From: Cupriavidus sp. U2
Lineage (GTDB): Bacteria; Pseudomonadota; Gammaproteobacteria; Burkholderiales; Burkholderiaceae
Assembly: GCF_009663685.2 (NCBI RefSeq)
Contig: NZ_RCOG02000027.1
Coordinates: 362,347 to 426,346 of the forward strand
Direction of reading: 5' to 3'
DNA length: 64,000 bases
The notes below the pieces were generated by a model that searched no databases, was not told the DNA's origin, and saw only the letters and a program-made list of their open reading frames with translations. Of the stretch, positions 50,091-59,099 are shown piece after piece (position 1 is the first letter of the stretch; each line of letters opens with the position of its first letter). The position numbers were made by a program, and so were the translations under genes.

Positions 50091-51017
50091 TCAGGATTTG
50101 TGAAGGGTGGCGCCCGGCCAGCGCCCGGCCGTCACCAGTTCGCGGGCCACCTGCTCCAGCACGCTTCGCGCGGCAAGGCCGGCGGGCGACAGTTCATCGT
50201 CCGACAGGCTCACCAGCATGTTGGGGCGGCTCACCCCCGCATCGACGATTTCGATCAACCTCAGCGGGTCGCCCAGATGGCGGGCCACGGCCGCGCCGGG
50301 CTGGATGGTGGCACCAATGCCGGCGCGCACGGCATCCATCAGCATCGCCAGGCCATCGATCTCCGCCACCACATTCAGCGGACGCGGGTTGCGCGCCGAT
50401 GCGGCGTTGAGCACCGCGCGCAGCCCATGGGCGCCGCTTGGCAGGATCAGCGGCAGGTCGCCGATGGCATTCAGCGGCATGGTCGCGGCGGCCGGCAGGC
50501 CCGGCTGGTCGGGCCGCGCGATGACGAACAGGCGTTCTTCCAGCAACGGCATGCTGCTCCAGCGTTGTCCCGGCTCGAGCTGGAACAGCACGGCCAGGTC
50601 GAGCTGGCGCGCGCCGATCATCGCGGCCAGACCGCCCGACAGGCTTTCGACCAGATGCAGGCGGATATCGGGATACCGGTCGCGCATGGCCAGCATGAAC
50701 GCCGGCCCCAGCACGGCAAGCGTGCTCGGCGCCATGCCTACGCTGACATGGCCAGACAGCCGCGCCGTACGCGCCGCATGTGCGGCGTCATCGGCATGAC
50801 GCAGCGCCAGTTGCGCCTGGCGCCAGAACGCCAGCCCGGCATCGGTGGGCACCACGCCACTGGACGTACGCTGCAGCAGCCGCGTGGACAGTTCGCTCTC
50901 CAGGCGGCTGATCTGCTGGCTCAACGCAGACGTGACCACGCCCAGCCGTTGGGCTGCCTGCCCCATGCTGCCAAGCTCCACCACGTGCACGAAGTAGCGC
51001 AGTTGCCGCAGTTCCAT
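50091..51017 (-). CDS. LysR family transcriptional regulator
   Basis: The start was set at MELRQLRYFVHVVELGSMG (51017), since the 52 codons upstream encode no family sequence; 308 residues. The helix-turn-helix GSMGQAAQRLGVVTSALSQQ (about 16-35) and LLQRTSSGVVPTDAG are typical of the CynR/CbbR-like branch. It lies directly upstream of the Bug receptor gene on the same strand. The pair is a common arrangement in which the regulator controls uptake and catabolism of one compound. The effector is unknown. Confidence 0.92.
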   Translation of the reverse strand: MELRQLRYFVHVVELGSMGQAAQRLGVVTSALSQQISRLESELSTRLLQRTSSGVVPTDAGLAFWRQAQLALRHADDAAHAARTARLSGHVSVGMAPSTLAVLGPAFMLAMRDRYPDIRLHLVESLSGGLAAMIGARQLDLAVLFQLEPGQRWSSMPLLEERLFVIARPDQPGLPAAATMPLNAIGDLPLILPSGAHGLRAVLNAASARNPRPLNVVAEIDGLAMLMDAVRAGIGATIQPGAAVARHLGDPLRLIEIVDAGVSRPNMLVSLSDDELSPAGLAARSVLEQVARELVTAGRWPGATLHKS

Positions 51018-51351
51018 TTCTTCTCCTGGTGGCGATCCGCCTGAATGTCCGGCCCCGTATTGTGCCTGCGGCACGATGGCAGGCGCCAGCTGTGACCGGG
51101 ACGGCTTACGGCACTGTCTGGCCGGTGCATCGCGAATCGCGAAGGGGGACCGGGATATCCGCCGTTGACCCAAGGTCTGTCATGGATAACGATGTGGTGG
51201 TCGGCCCGAGGGATGCCGCGATGGCCTGCCGTAAAGTCGGCATCACCCCGAACGGTCACACTGTTCGATCGACTTGCACATGCGGCGCTTGCTGCACCGC
51301 CCGCGATGTACCGCGCGTTTTTCACCGGTTTCCAACCTGGAGTCTTCCAGC
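51018..51351. other. Intergenic region before the phasin-like gene
   Basis: About 330 bases without a supported gene. TTGACC at 51163-51168 followed at 16 bases by TAACGA is a weak promoter candidate for the gene at 51352. A GGAG ribosome-binding site precedes that gene. Confidence 0.3.
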
Positions 51352-51825
51352 ATGCAAAGCCAACCTACGAACCCCTGGGCCACCTGGCCGTTCCAGCCGT
51401 TCGCTTTTCCGCCTGCCTTCCAGCCGTTTGCGACGTTCGACAACAAGCTGCTGGAAAATTGGCAAAAGATGATGGGCCTGAATGCCGACTTCTCGCGGTC
51501 GATCGTGGAGGAAACCCAGTTCGACTGGGCGTCCTGCTTCATGCCGCAAGACCCCGAGGAACTCTACGCCCGGCAGTGGACCAGCCAGATGCCGCTGATG
51601 TCGATCCCGCTCCACTATGCCAACGCCATGCTGGAACTCGGCGCGGCCACCCAGCGTGCCTGGATGGATGCGTTGGGCCACTGGCTCGGCGTTCCGGTGC
51701 TGCTGCCGGCCATCCCGGTGATGCCCGACATCGCGGCCGTGGCCACCGCCAAAGGCGATGTGGTCGATGTGCCGGCCGTGCATGTGCGCGAGTCGGCGCG
51801 CGAGCGCAAGGGCAATTCCCACTGA
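51352..51825 (+). CDS. Phasin-like hypothetical protein
   Basis: The start was set at ATG 51352 (MQSQPTNPWATWPF); 157 residues. The N-terminus is rich in Pro, Phe and Trp (WPFQPFAFPPAFQPF). It is followed by an amphipathic, helix-forming body (DNKLLENWQKMMGLNADFSR and LELGAATQRAWMDALGHWLG). This layout resembles granule-associated phasin-type proteins of polyhydroxyalkanoate-storing Cupriavidus and Ralstonia. I do not recognise an established family by motif. No PHA synthesis genes lie nearby. Treat it as hypothetical. Confidence 0.5.
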   Translation: MQSQPTNPWATWPFQPFAFPPAFQPFATFDNKLLENWQKMMGLNADFSRSIVEETQFDWASCFMPQDPEELYARQWTSQMPLMSIPLHYANAMLELGAATQRAWMDALGHWLGVPVLLPAIPVMPDIAAVATAKGDVVDVPAVHVRESARERKGNSH

Positions 51826-51994
51826 CCAACACCGTGCCGGCGCTGGCATGGCCTGCCGTCGGCACGTTCCAGCGGCAAGGTCTATCCTTGCAAATGACAG
51901 CAAACTCAGACTTGCGTCATGCCGCCTGCCCGATGGCTTGATGGGCGCACTCGGGCGGGCCCTTGAATCGCGCCCCCAATCTGGCGAGGCTCCC

Positions 51995-52387
51995 ATGAGC
52001 AAGACACTTCTTTCCAGCCTGATCGTCGCCGCGGCAGCCGTCGCGATGGCGCCGCTTGCGCACGCGCAGAACAAGTTCGATCCCTATTCGCAGGGGGCGA
52101 AGGCCAGCAAGGCCGATCCGTACACCGACGGCGCCAAGGGCAAGCCCGATCCCTACACCGATGGCGCCAAGGCCGGCAAGTTCGACCCCTATACCGAAGG
52201 CGCGAACAAGTCGACCCGCAGCGACCTGGCCCCGTCGGCCAAGGCCGATCCATACACTGACGGCGCCAAGTCGGACAAGTACAACCCCTATACGGATGGC
52301 GCCCGCGTAGGCAAGCCCGACCCGTACACCGACGGCGCCAAGACCGGCAAGCCAGACCCCTATACCGACGGGGCGAAGTCCAAGTAA
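51995..52387 (+). CDS. Secreted repeat protein with DPYTDGAK-type repeats
   Basis: The start is ATG 51995 (MSKTLLSSLIVAAAAVAM); 130 residues with a clear signal peptide cleaved after AHA-Q (about residue 24). The mature part is made almost entirely of a unit of about 13 residues, core Asp-Pro-Tyr-Thr-Asp-Gly-Ala-Lys, in eight copies with small changes (DPYSQGA, DPYTEGA, NPYTDGA). One irregular segment (SDLAPSAKA) interrupts the array after the fourth copy. Regular Tyr and Asp spacing suggests a periplasmic or surface protein that binds cations or the envelope. Function unknown. It shares a terminator with the convergent acnB gene. Confidence 0.85.
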   Translation: MSKTLLSSLIVAAAAVAMAPLAHAQNKFDPYSQGAKASKADPYTDGAKGKPDPYTDGAKAGKFDPYTEGANKSTRSDLAPSAKADPYTDGAKSDKYNPYTDGARVGKPDPYTDGAKTGKPDPYTDGAKSK

Positions 52388-52474
52388 CGCTGGTCCAGCA
52401 GGTCGATCCCAGCCATTCGCCCGCTGCGGCCGCAAGGCCGTGCCGGGCGTTCGGCTTTCCGGTCGGCAATGAAA

Positions 52475-52506
52475 AACCCCGCACGCGCTTGCACGCGTGC
52501 GGGGTT
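52475..52506. terminator. Bidirectional terminator between the repeat-protein gene and acnB
   Basis: AACCCCGCACGCG (52475-52487) and CGCGTGCGGGGTT (52494-52506) form a perfect 13-bp stem with a 6-base loop. On the minus strand it is followed by a run of five T, so it is strongest for acnB, which ends at 52578. Confidence 0.8.
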
Positions 52507-52577
52507 CGTCAATCATCAGGCCGTTTCGCCGCCAGGCGGCTGCCACTGCAACTGCCGTGGCGAAGAAACGTGGCGCG

Positions 52578-55169
52578 TCAGATCGTTACCGTATCGGCCA
52601 CTTCCTTGAAGTCTTCGATCTGGTCGAAGTTCATGTACTTGTAGATCTTGTCGCCATTGGCGTTCAGCACGCCCATGTCGGCCATGTACTCTTCCTTGTT
52701 CGGGATACGGCCAAGGCGCGAGCAGATGGCGGCCAGTTCGGCGGAGCCAAGGTACACGTTGGTGTTCTTGCCCAGACGGTTCGGGAAGTTACGCGTCGAG
52801 GTCGACATCACCGTGGCGCCTTCGCGCACCTGTGCCTGGTTGCCCATGCACAGCGAGCAGCCCGGCATTTCGGTACGCGCCCCGGCCGTGCCGAACACGC
52901 CGTAGTGGCCTTCCTCGGTCAGCTGCTTCTGATCCATCTTGGTCGGCGGGGCGACCCACAGCTTCACGGGGATGTCGCGCTTGCCTTCCAGCAGCTTCGA
53001 CGCGGCACGGAAGTGGCCGATGTTGGTCATGCACGAACCGATGAACACCTCGTCGATCTTGGCACCAGCCACGTCCGACAGCGTCTTCACGTCGTCCGGA
53101 TCGTTCGGGCAGGCCACGATCGGCTCGTGCACGTCGGCCAGATCGATTTCGATCACGGCAGCGTACTCGGCGTCGGCGTCCGGCGCCAGCAGCTTCGGAT
53201 CAGCCAGCCATGCTTCCATGGCCTTGATACGGCGCTGCAGGCTGCGCGGGTCCTGGTAGCCTTCGGCGATCATCCACTTCAGCAGCGTGATGTTGCTGTT
53301 GATGTATTCGATGATCGGTTCCTTGTTCAGGCGCACGGTGCAGCCGGCGGCCGAACGCTCAGCCGAGGCGTCGGACAGTTCGAAGGCCTGTTCCACCTTC
53401 AGGTCGGGCAGACCTTCGATTTCGAGGATACGGCCCGAGAAGATGTTCTGCTTGCCTTGCTTGGCCACGGTCAGCAGGCCCTGCTTGATGGCGTACAGCG
53501 GAATGGCGTTGACCAGGTCGCGCAGCGTCACGCCGGGCTGCATCTTGCCCTTGAAGCGGACCAGCACCGATTCCGGCATGTCCAGCGGCATCACGCCGGT
53601 GGCGGCGGCAAAGGCCACCAGGCCCGAACCGGCCGGGAAGCTGATGCCGATCGGGAAGCGGGTGTGCGAATCGCCGCCGGTGCCGACGGTGTCGGGCAGC
53701 AGCATGCGGTTCAGCCACGAGTGGATCACGCCGTCGCCCGGGCGCAGCGAGATGCCGCCACGGGTGCTGATGAATTGCGGCAGCGTGTGGTGCGTCTTCA
53801 CGTCAACCGGCTTCGGATACGCGGCGGTGTGGCAGAACGACTGCATCACCAGGTCGGCCGAGAAGCCCAGGCAGGCCAGGTCCTTCAGCTCGTCGCGCGT
53901 CATCGGGCCGGTGGTGTCCTGCGAGCCCACCGAAGTCATCTTCGGTTCGCAGTACGTGCCCGGGCGGATGCCCTTGCCTTCGGGCAGGCCACAGGCGCGG
54001 CCAACCATCTTCTGGGCCAGCGTGAAACCCTTGCCAGTGTCGACCGGGTTCTGCGGGAGGCGGAACAGCGTCGACGGGGCCAGGCCCAGCGCCTCGCGGG
54101 CCTTGGCGGTCAGGCCACGGCCGATGATCAGCGGAATACGGCCGCCGGCGCGCACTTCGTCGAACAGCACGTCAGACTTGACCTTGAATTCGGCGATCAC
54201 GGCGCCGTTCTTCAGGGCCTTGCCTTCGTACGGGCGCAGTTCCACGACGTCGCCCATTTCCATCTGCGACACGTCGAGTTCGATCGGCAGCGCGCCGGCG
54301 TCTTCCATCGTGTTGTAGAAGATCGGGGCGATCTTGCTGCCCAGGCACACGCCGCCGAAACGCTTGTTCGGCACGAAGGGGATGTCTTCGCCCGTGAACC
54401 ACAGCACCGAGTTGGTGGCCGACTTGCGGCTGGAACCCGTACCGACCACGTCACCGACGTAGGCCACCAGGTTGCCCTTGTCCTTGAGCGATTCGATGAA
54501 TGCCACCGGGCCGCGCTTGCCGTCTTCTTCCGGCTGGAACGCTGCGCCTTCGCGCTTGTTCTTCAGCATGGCCAGCGCGTGCATCGGGATGTCCGGGCGC
54601 GTGGTGGCGTCGGGGGCCGGCGACAGGTCGTCGGTGTTGGTCTCGCCCGGCACCTTGAACACGGTGATCGTCAGCGATTGCGGCAGTTCCGGGCGGCTCG
54701 TGAACCATTCCGCGTCGGCCCAGCTCTGCAGCACAGCCTTTGCATTGGCGTTGCCCTTGTCGGCCTTTTCCTTCACGTCGTGGAAGGCGTCGAACATCAG
54801 CAGCGTCTTCTTCAGCGCGTCGGCGGCCACGGCGCCCACTTCGGCGTCGTCCAGCAGTTCGATCAGCGGCGAGATGTTGTAGCCGCCCAGCATCGTGCCG
54901 AGCAGTTCGGTAGCGCGGGCGCGCGAGATCAGTGCGGTCTTTTCCGAACCCAGGGCGACGGCGGCCAGGTACGAAGCCTTGACCTTGGCAGCGTCGTCCA
55001 CGCCAGCCGGCACGCGGTACGTAATCAGGTCCACCAGGGTCTGCTCTTCACCCGCCGGCGGGTTCTTGATCAGTTCGATCAGCTCGGCCGTCTGCTTGGC
55101 GGTCAGCGGCAGAGGAGGAATGCCAAGCGCAGCGCGTTCGGCGACATGGGCGCGATAGGTATCAAGCAT
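52578..55169 (-). CDS. acnB: Aconitate hydratase B
   Basis: The 863-residue protein is of the AcnB type (citrate to isocitrate; also 2-methyl-cis-aconitate hydratase). It has the N-terminal HEAT-like domain of AcnB. The [4Fe-4S] ligands are visible around VGTGGDSHTRFPIG and the cysteines in GSCMTNIGHF and PGCSLCMGNQA. VGTGSSRKSATNS is the swivel-domain segment. It is the main TCA aconitase and a possible iron- and oxidant-responsive mRNA-binding protein. It is monocistronic, with a palindrome in the promoter region (55285-55303) and a terminator at 52475-52506. Confidence 0.97.
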   Translation of the reverse strand: MLDTYRAHVAERAALGIPPLPLTAKQTAELIELIKNPPAGEEQTLVDLITYRVPAGVDDAAKVKASYLAAVALGSEKTALISRARATELLGTMLGGYNISPLIELLDDAEVGAVAADALKKTLLMFDAFHDVKEKADKGNANAKAVLQSWADAEWFTSRPELPQSLTITVFKVPGETNTDDLSPAPDATTRPDIPMHALAMLKNKREGAAFQPEEDGKRGPVAFIESLKDKGNLVAYVGDVVGTGSSRKSATNSVLWFTGEDIPFVPNKRFGGVCLGSKIAPIFYNTMEDAGALPIELDVSQMEMGDVVELRPYEGKALKNGAVIAEFKVKSDVLFDEVRAGGRIPLIIGRGLTAKAREALGLAPSTLFRLPQNPVDTGKGFTLAQKMVGRACGLPEGKGIRPGTYCEPKMTSVGSQDTTGPMTRDELKDLACLGFSADLVMQSFCHTAAYPKPVDVKTHHTLPQFISTRGGISLRPGDGVIHSWLNRMLLPDTVGTGGDSHTRFPIGISFPAGSGLVAFAAATGVMPLDMPESVLVRFKGKMQPGVTLRDLVNAIPLYAIKQGLLTVAKQGKQNIFSGRILEIEGLPDLKVEQAFELSDASAERSAAGCTVRLNKEPIIEYINSNITLLKWMIAEGYQDPRSLQRRIKAMEAWLADPKLLAPDADAEYAAVIEIDLADVHEPIVACPNDPDDVKTLSDVAGAKIDEVFIGSCMTNIGHFRAASKLLEGKRDIPVKLWVAPPTKMDQKQLTEEGHYGVFGTAGARTEMPGCSLCMGNQAQVREGATVMSTSTRNFPNRLGKNTNVYLGSAELAAICSRLGRIPNKEEYMADMGVLNANGDKIYKYMNFDQIEDFKEVADTVTI

Positions 55170-55284
55170 GGGAACCTGCTGTTAATAGGGTTGTAACGGG
55201 TACTGCCTTGTCTCTTGTGGGCCGGCGGCGCAATACCGCCAGCGGCCGCGTGATTGTAATCCGAAGTCCGCCGGAGATCAAATG

Positions 55285-55303
55285 TCTTATATCTTATATA
55301 AGA
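55285..55303. promoter_or_regulatory. Palindromic operator candidate upstream of acnB
   Basis: TCTTATATAAGA (55292-55303) is a perfect 12-bp palindrome, preceded directly by a second half-copy TCTTATAT (55285-55292). It lies about 116 bases upstream of the acnB start in an AT-rich patch that stands out from its surroundings. GntR-type regulators of central metabolism use sites of similar size; which protein binds here is not known. The rest of 55170-55654 shows no gene. Confidence 0.5.
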
Positions 55304-55654
55304 GTTAAATTGGCGGAAACACGATACGACAAGGCTTCGCGGGCGAAGAGGTGTCGCAAAGGTACAGATGAAACGGTTCCGGCAGCATGCAAGGCCGCAG
55401 GGCAGCACCGGACCAAAAGCGGCTCATGGATTACTTTTACATCGCGATTCGCGGGATTCCCGGCATGCACGTCTTAAGTTCCGCGCCCCGTTATCGTTAA
55501 CCAGCGTAGCAGGCGCAAATGGCGCGCCAATGTGCCCCTGCGCCCGATGCCCGCTGGCTCAAACGGCCAAGCTAAGCGGGTTTCCCCCTTTTTATCGGCC
55601 CTTTGCTTACCTGCGATTCAGGAAGAATGGCAGGCATTCCGACACAGGCATCTC

Positions 55655-56143
55655 ATGGCGAACACGCTTTCCCCCTCCCAGACTGGCGGCACTTCGAGCA
55701 AGCGCGGCCGACTGCTGCTGATTGGCGGCGGCGTGCTGGTAGTGGTGCTGGCTGCTGGCGGCTTTTTCCTTGGCAGCATCCTCAGCAGCAATCATCAGCC
55801 GGCAGCTCCGGCTGCCCCGGTGGTGCCGCCGCCGATCTTCGTGCCGCTGGATGCGTTCACCGTCAACCTCAAGAGCGAGGACGGCGACCGCTTCCTGCAC
55901 ACCGGCCTGTCGCTGAAGGTGGCGGATGCCGACACCCAGGGACGTCTGGCGCAGTATCAGCCGGAAGCACGCAGCCGCATCCTGCTGCTGCTCTCGGCAC
56001 GCCAGCCGGCCGATCTGGCCACGGTGGAAGGCAAGCGCAAGCTGGCCCAGGACATCCAGGCGGCGATCAGCCAGCCGTTTGCCCCGGGTCTGCCGCCGCA
56101 GAAGATCCTGGATGTCTTGTTTACTTCGTTCGTGGTGCAGTAA
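55655..56143 (+). CDS. fliL: Flagellar basal body-associated protein FliL
   Basis: The start was set at ATG 55655 (MANTLSPSQTGGTSSKRG); 162 residues. There is one membrane helix at about 21-42 (LLLIGGGVLVVVLAAGGFF) and a periplasmic domain with FVPLDAFTVNL and RFLHTGLSLKVAD. The C-terminus IQAAISQPF...LFTSFVVQ is the stomatin-like FliL end. FliL surrounds and stabilises the stator. It starts the fliLMNOPQR operon. Confidence 0.95.
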   Translation: MANTLSPSQTGGTSSKRGRLLLIGGGVLVVVLAAGGFFLGSILSSNHQPAAPAAPVVPPPIFVPLDAFTVNLKSEDGDRFLHTGLSLKVADADTQGRLAQYQPEARSRILLLLSARQPADLATVEGKRKLAQDIQAAISQPFAPGLPPQKILDVLFTSFVVQ

Positions 56144-56292
56144 CGCTGCTGTCCGCACCGCGAACCCTGAGCCAAACCGATAGATATGAAACTGCCCGCC
56201 GAACTTCTTTCCTGCCGTCGCGTGACGCGCGACGTCTGAAGCCGGACATGGACCGTTTCATCCTCACAGCCGTTCACGGGGCAGGACACTAG

Positions 56293-57303
56293 ATGGCCTA
56301 CGACAAGTTCCTCTCGCAGGACGAGGTAGACGAACTACTGAAAGGCGTATCCGGCGAAGCCGATACGCCAGCGGCCAGCGCACCGGTCGTCGAAGAAGGC
56401 GGTGTGCGGCCGTACAACCTGGCCAACCAGGAACGTATCGTCCGCGGCCGCCTGCACACGCTCGAAATCATCAACGAGCGTTTTGCCCGGGCACTGCGTA
56501 CCGCGCTGTTCAACTTCATCCGCCGCGGCGCAGACATCTCGGTCGGCACGGTCAGGATCGAGAAGTACGGCGATTTCGTGCGCAACCTGCCGGTGCCGAC
56601 CAACCTGAACCTGGTTCACATGAAGCCGCTGCGGGGCACCGCACTGTTCGTGTACGACCCGAACCTGGTGTTCCTTGTGGTCGACAACCTGTTCGGCGGC
56701 GACGGACGGTTCCACACCCGCGTGGAAGGCCGCGACTTCACCCAGACCGAGCAGCGCATCATCCGCCGTATGCTGGACCTGACGCTGAACAGCTACAGCC
56801 AGGCCTGGCGCACCGTGCATCCGATCGAGTTCGACTATGTCCGCTCGGAGATGCACACCAAGTTCGCCAACGTGGCCGGCCCGAACGATGCCGTGGTCAC
56901 CACGGCGTTCCACATCGAACTGGGCGCCGTGGGCGGGCAACTGCATATCTGTATCCCCTTCTCGATGATCGAGCCGCTGCGCGATCTGCTGATGAATCCG
57001 CTGCAGGACGAAGTCGAGGTGGACAAACGCTGGCTCGGCCAGCTTTCCAACCAGCTGCGTGCCGCCGAAGTGGAACTGGTGGCCGAATTCGCGCACCTGC
57101 GCAGCACCGTGGCCGAGGTCCTGGCCATGCGTGAAGGCGACGTGCTGCCGATCGAACTGCCGGAGAAGATCTTCGGCAAGGTTGACGGCGTGCCCGTCAT
57201 GCAGTGCGGTTTCGGCACGATGAACGGCCAGTACGCACTGCGCGTGGAACGAATGATCAATTACCAAGACAGCGATCCCAACAAGGAAACCGATCATGAC
57301 TGA
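56293..57303 (+). CDS. fliM: Flagellar motor switch protein FliM
   Basis: The 336-residue protein begins with the CheY-P-binding segment FLSQDEVDELLKGVSGE (about 5-21). The middle domain (about 45-235) carries RTALFNFIRRGADI and NLFGGDGRFHTR. The C-terminal SpoA-like domain (about 255-325) begins AEVELVAEFAHLRSTVAEVL. It forms the C-ring with FliG and FliN and reads the chemotaxis signal. The gap after fliL is 149 bases, larger than usual for the operon; nothing recognisable is in it. Confidence 0.97.
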   Translation: MAYDKFLSQDEVDELLKGVSGEADTPAASAPVVEEGGVRPYNLANQERIVRGRLHTLEIINERFARALRTALFNFIRRGADISVGTVRIEKYGDFVRNLPVPTNLNLVHMKPLRGTALFVYDPNLVFLVVDNLFGGDGRFHTRVEGRDFTQTEQRIIRRMLDLTLNSYSQAWRTVHPIEFDYVRSEMHTKFANVAGPNDAVVTTAFHIELGAVGGQLHICIPFSMIEPLRDLLMNPLQDEVEVDKRWLGQLSNQLRAAEVELVAEFAHLRSTVAEVLAMREGDVLPIELPEKIFGKVDGVPVMQCGFGTMNGQYALRVERMINYQDSDPNKETDHD

Positions 57304-57763
57304 CGGCACTCAGGACAAGCCGGTCGATCCGATGGACGATTGGGCCAGCGCCCTGGCGGAGCAGACCAGCGTCGAACAGGCTGCGCCCGCTGCCGAAGCG
57401 GCCACTACCACGGCGCCGGCAGCCTCGGCCATGCCGACCGCCACGCCCGCGGCTTCCACCGTATTCCCGCCGCTGGCACAGGAAGCACCGAGCGGCTTCC
57501 ACAACGATATCGGGATGATCCTCGATATCCCCGTGCAGCTGACCGTGGAACTGGGCCGCACCAAGGTGCCCATCAAGAACCTGCTGCAACTGGCGCAGGG
57601 CTCGGTGGTGGAACTCGACGGCCTGGCCGGCGAACCGATGGACGTACTCGTGAACGGCTACCTGATCGCCCAGGGCGAAGTGGTGGTGGTGAACGACAAG
57701 TTCGGCATTCGCCTGACGGACATCATCACGCCGTCCGAACGTATCCGGAAGCTCAACAAATGA
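57296..57763 (+). CDS. fliN: Flagellar motor switch protein FliN
   Basis: FliN has 155 residues. The N-terminal 60 are Ala/Thr-rich and variable. The SpoA domain (about 75-150) is canonical: MILDIPVQLTVELGRTKVPI, LLQLAQGSVVELDGLAGEPM and GEVVVVNDKFGIRLTDII. It completes the C-ring and docks the FliH-FliI export ATPase. It overlaps fliM by eight bases and fliO by four. Confidence 0.97.
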   Translation: MTDGTQDKPVDPMDDWASALAEQTSVEQAAPAAEAATTTAPAASAMPTATPAASTVFPPLAQEAPSGFHNDIGMILDIPVQLTVELGRTKVPIKNLLQLAQGSVVELDGLAGEPMDVLVNGYLIAQGEVVVVNDKFGIRLTDIITPSERIRKLNK

Positions 57764-58281
57764 CAGCCGCCTCGCGCCGGTCCGCAGCTGCCGCGCGCAT
57801 TGCCTCGGGCATCGTCCTCACGGGCGGTGCCGCGACCGGCGCCCAGGCCGCTGATGCCGTGCGCGGCACCGCCCCGGCGGGCAACCCCGCCAGCAGTGCC
57901 GCCGCCAGCCACGCGTTCGCCAGCAATGCGCCGGCGATCAGCAGCAGCGGCAGCCTGGCCCAGGCGGGCCTGGGCCTCTTCGCAGTCATCGCGCTGATCC
58001 TGGGCATGGCCTGGGTTGCGCGCCGCACCGGCCTGGTTCGCCACGGCGCCGGCAACGCATCGATCAAGGTCGTGAACAGCCTGGCGCTGGGCACGCGCCA
58101 GAAGGTTGTGACCGTGGAAGTTGGCGATACCTGGCTCGTGCTCGGTGTCTCGCCCAACGAAATCCGCCCGCTCCATACGCTTCCGGCACAGCCGGACAGC
58201 GGCGCGCCGCCGACCCCGCCCATGCAGGGCGGCTTCGGCGAACGCCTGATGCGCGCCATGCAGGAAAACCTCAAGAAATGA
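57760..58281 (+). CDS. fliO: Flagellar biosynthetic protein FliO
   Basis: The start ATG at 57760 overlaps the fliN stop (ATGA); 173 residues. An N-terminal signal-like helix, then a membrane helix at about 69-90 (GLGLFAVIALILGMAWVARR), then the cytoplasmic FliO domain with IKVVNSLALGTRQKVVTVEV and TWLVLGVSPNEIRPL. FliO assists assembly of the FliP pore. The C-terminus QGGFGERLMRAMQENL is amphipathic. Confidence 0.92.
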   Translation: MTAASRRSAAAARIASGIVLTGGAATGAQAADAVRGTAPAGNPASSAAASHAFASNAPAISSSGSLAQAGLGLFAVIALILGMAWVARRTGLVRHGAGNASIKVVNSLALGTRQKVVTVEVGDTWLVLGVSPNEIRPLHTLPAQPDSGAPPTPPMQGGFGERLMRAMQENLKK

Positions 58282-59087
58282 AATCGCCGCGTGCCGCCGC
58301 TGTCGAGCAGCTACCCGTGAAGCCCTTCGTGCGTCCGTCGCGCGTGGCGGCCGCCCTGCTGGCCCTGCTGCCGCTGGCGCTGTGGCTCGCACCCGACGCC
58401 GCGCTGGCGCAGTCGCTGCCGGGCGTCACCAGCCGCGCCGCCGCCGGTGGCGGCCAGGTCTGGTCGCTGTCGATCCAGACGCTGGTCCTGCTCACGTCGC
58501 TGTCGTTCCTGCCGGCGGCCATGCTGATGATGACGGGCTTCACGCGCATCATCATCGTGCTGGGCCTGCTGCGCAACGCGCTGGGCACGGCGTCGTCGCC
58601 GCCCAACCAGGTGCTGGTGGGCCTGTCGCTGTTCCTGACGTTCTTCGTCATGTCGCCGGTGCTCGACAAGGTCTACGCCGACGCCTACAAGCCGCTGTCC
58701 GAAAACCGCATCAGCCTGGAGGCCGCCGCGGAGCGCGCCGCGGTGCCGGTACGTGCGTTCATGCTGCGCCAGACGCGCGAGAAAGACCTGGCGCTGTTCG
58801 CCCAGATGGCCAAGACGCCCGAAATGCAGAGCCCGGACGACGTGCCGTTCTCGGTGCTGGTGCCGGCCTTCGTCACCAGCGAACTGAAGACCGCGTTCCA
58901 GATCGGCTTCACGATCTTCATTCCGTTCCTGATCATCGACCTCGTCGTGGCCAGCGTGCTGATGGCGATGGGGATGATGATGGTGCCACCCGCCACCATT
59001 TCGCTGCCGTTCAAGCTGATGCTGTTCGTGCTGGTCGATGGCTGGCAACTGCTGCTGGGGTCCCTGGCGCAGAGCTTCATGAATTGA
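58278..59087 (+). CDS. fliP: Flagellar type III export gate protein FliP
   Basis: FliP has 269 residues, with a signal sequence (about 1-49) and four membrane helices. Hallmarks are FLPAAMLMMTGFTRIIIVLG, PPNQVLVGLSLFLTFFVMSP, FQIGFTIFIPFLIIDLVVAS and MMVPPATISLPFKLMLFVLV. It forms the pentameric core of the export channel with FliQ and FliR. It is coupled to fliO by a four-base overlap. Confidence 0.98.
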   Translation: MKSPRAAAVEQLPVKPFVRPSRVAAALLALLPLALWLAPDAALAQSLPGVTSRAAAGGGQVWSLSIQTLVLLTSLSFLPAAMLMMTGFTRIIIVLGLLRNALGTASSPPNQVLVGLSLFLTFFVMSPVLDKVYADAYKPLSENRISLEAAAERAAVPVRAFMLRQTREKDLALFAQMAKTPEMQSPDDVPFSVLVPAFVTSELKTAFQIGFTIFIPFLIIDLVVASVLMAMGMMMVPPATISLPFKLMLFVLVDGWQLLLGSLAQSFMN

Positions 59088-59099
59088 CGGGAGCTTGAG

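Noticed and set aside
51995..52387. CRISPR-like or tandem DNA repeat array
   Set aside because: The repetition is at protein level with diverged codons inside a coding frame with a signal peptide; there are no spacers.
52497..55196. Long plus-strand frame opposite acnB
   Set aside because: It mirrors the acnB reading frame; the His/Arg/Gln-rich translation is typical of antisense GC-rich shadows.
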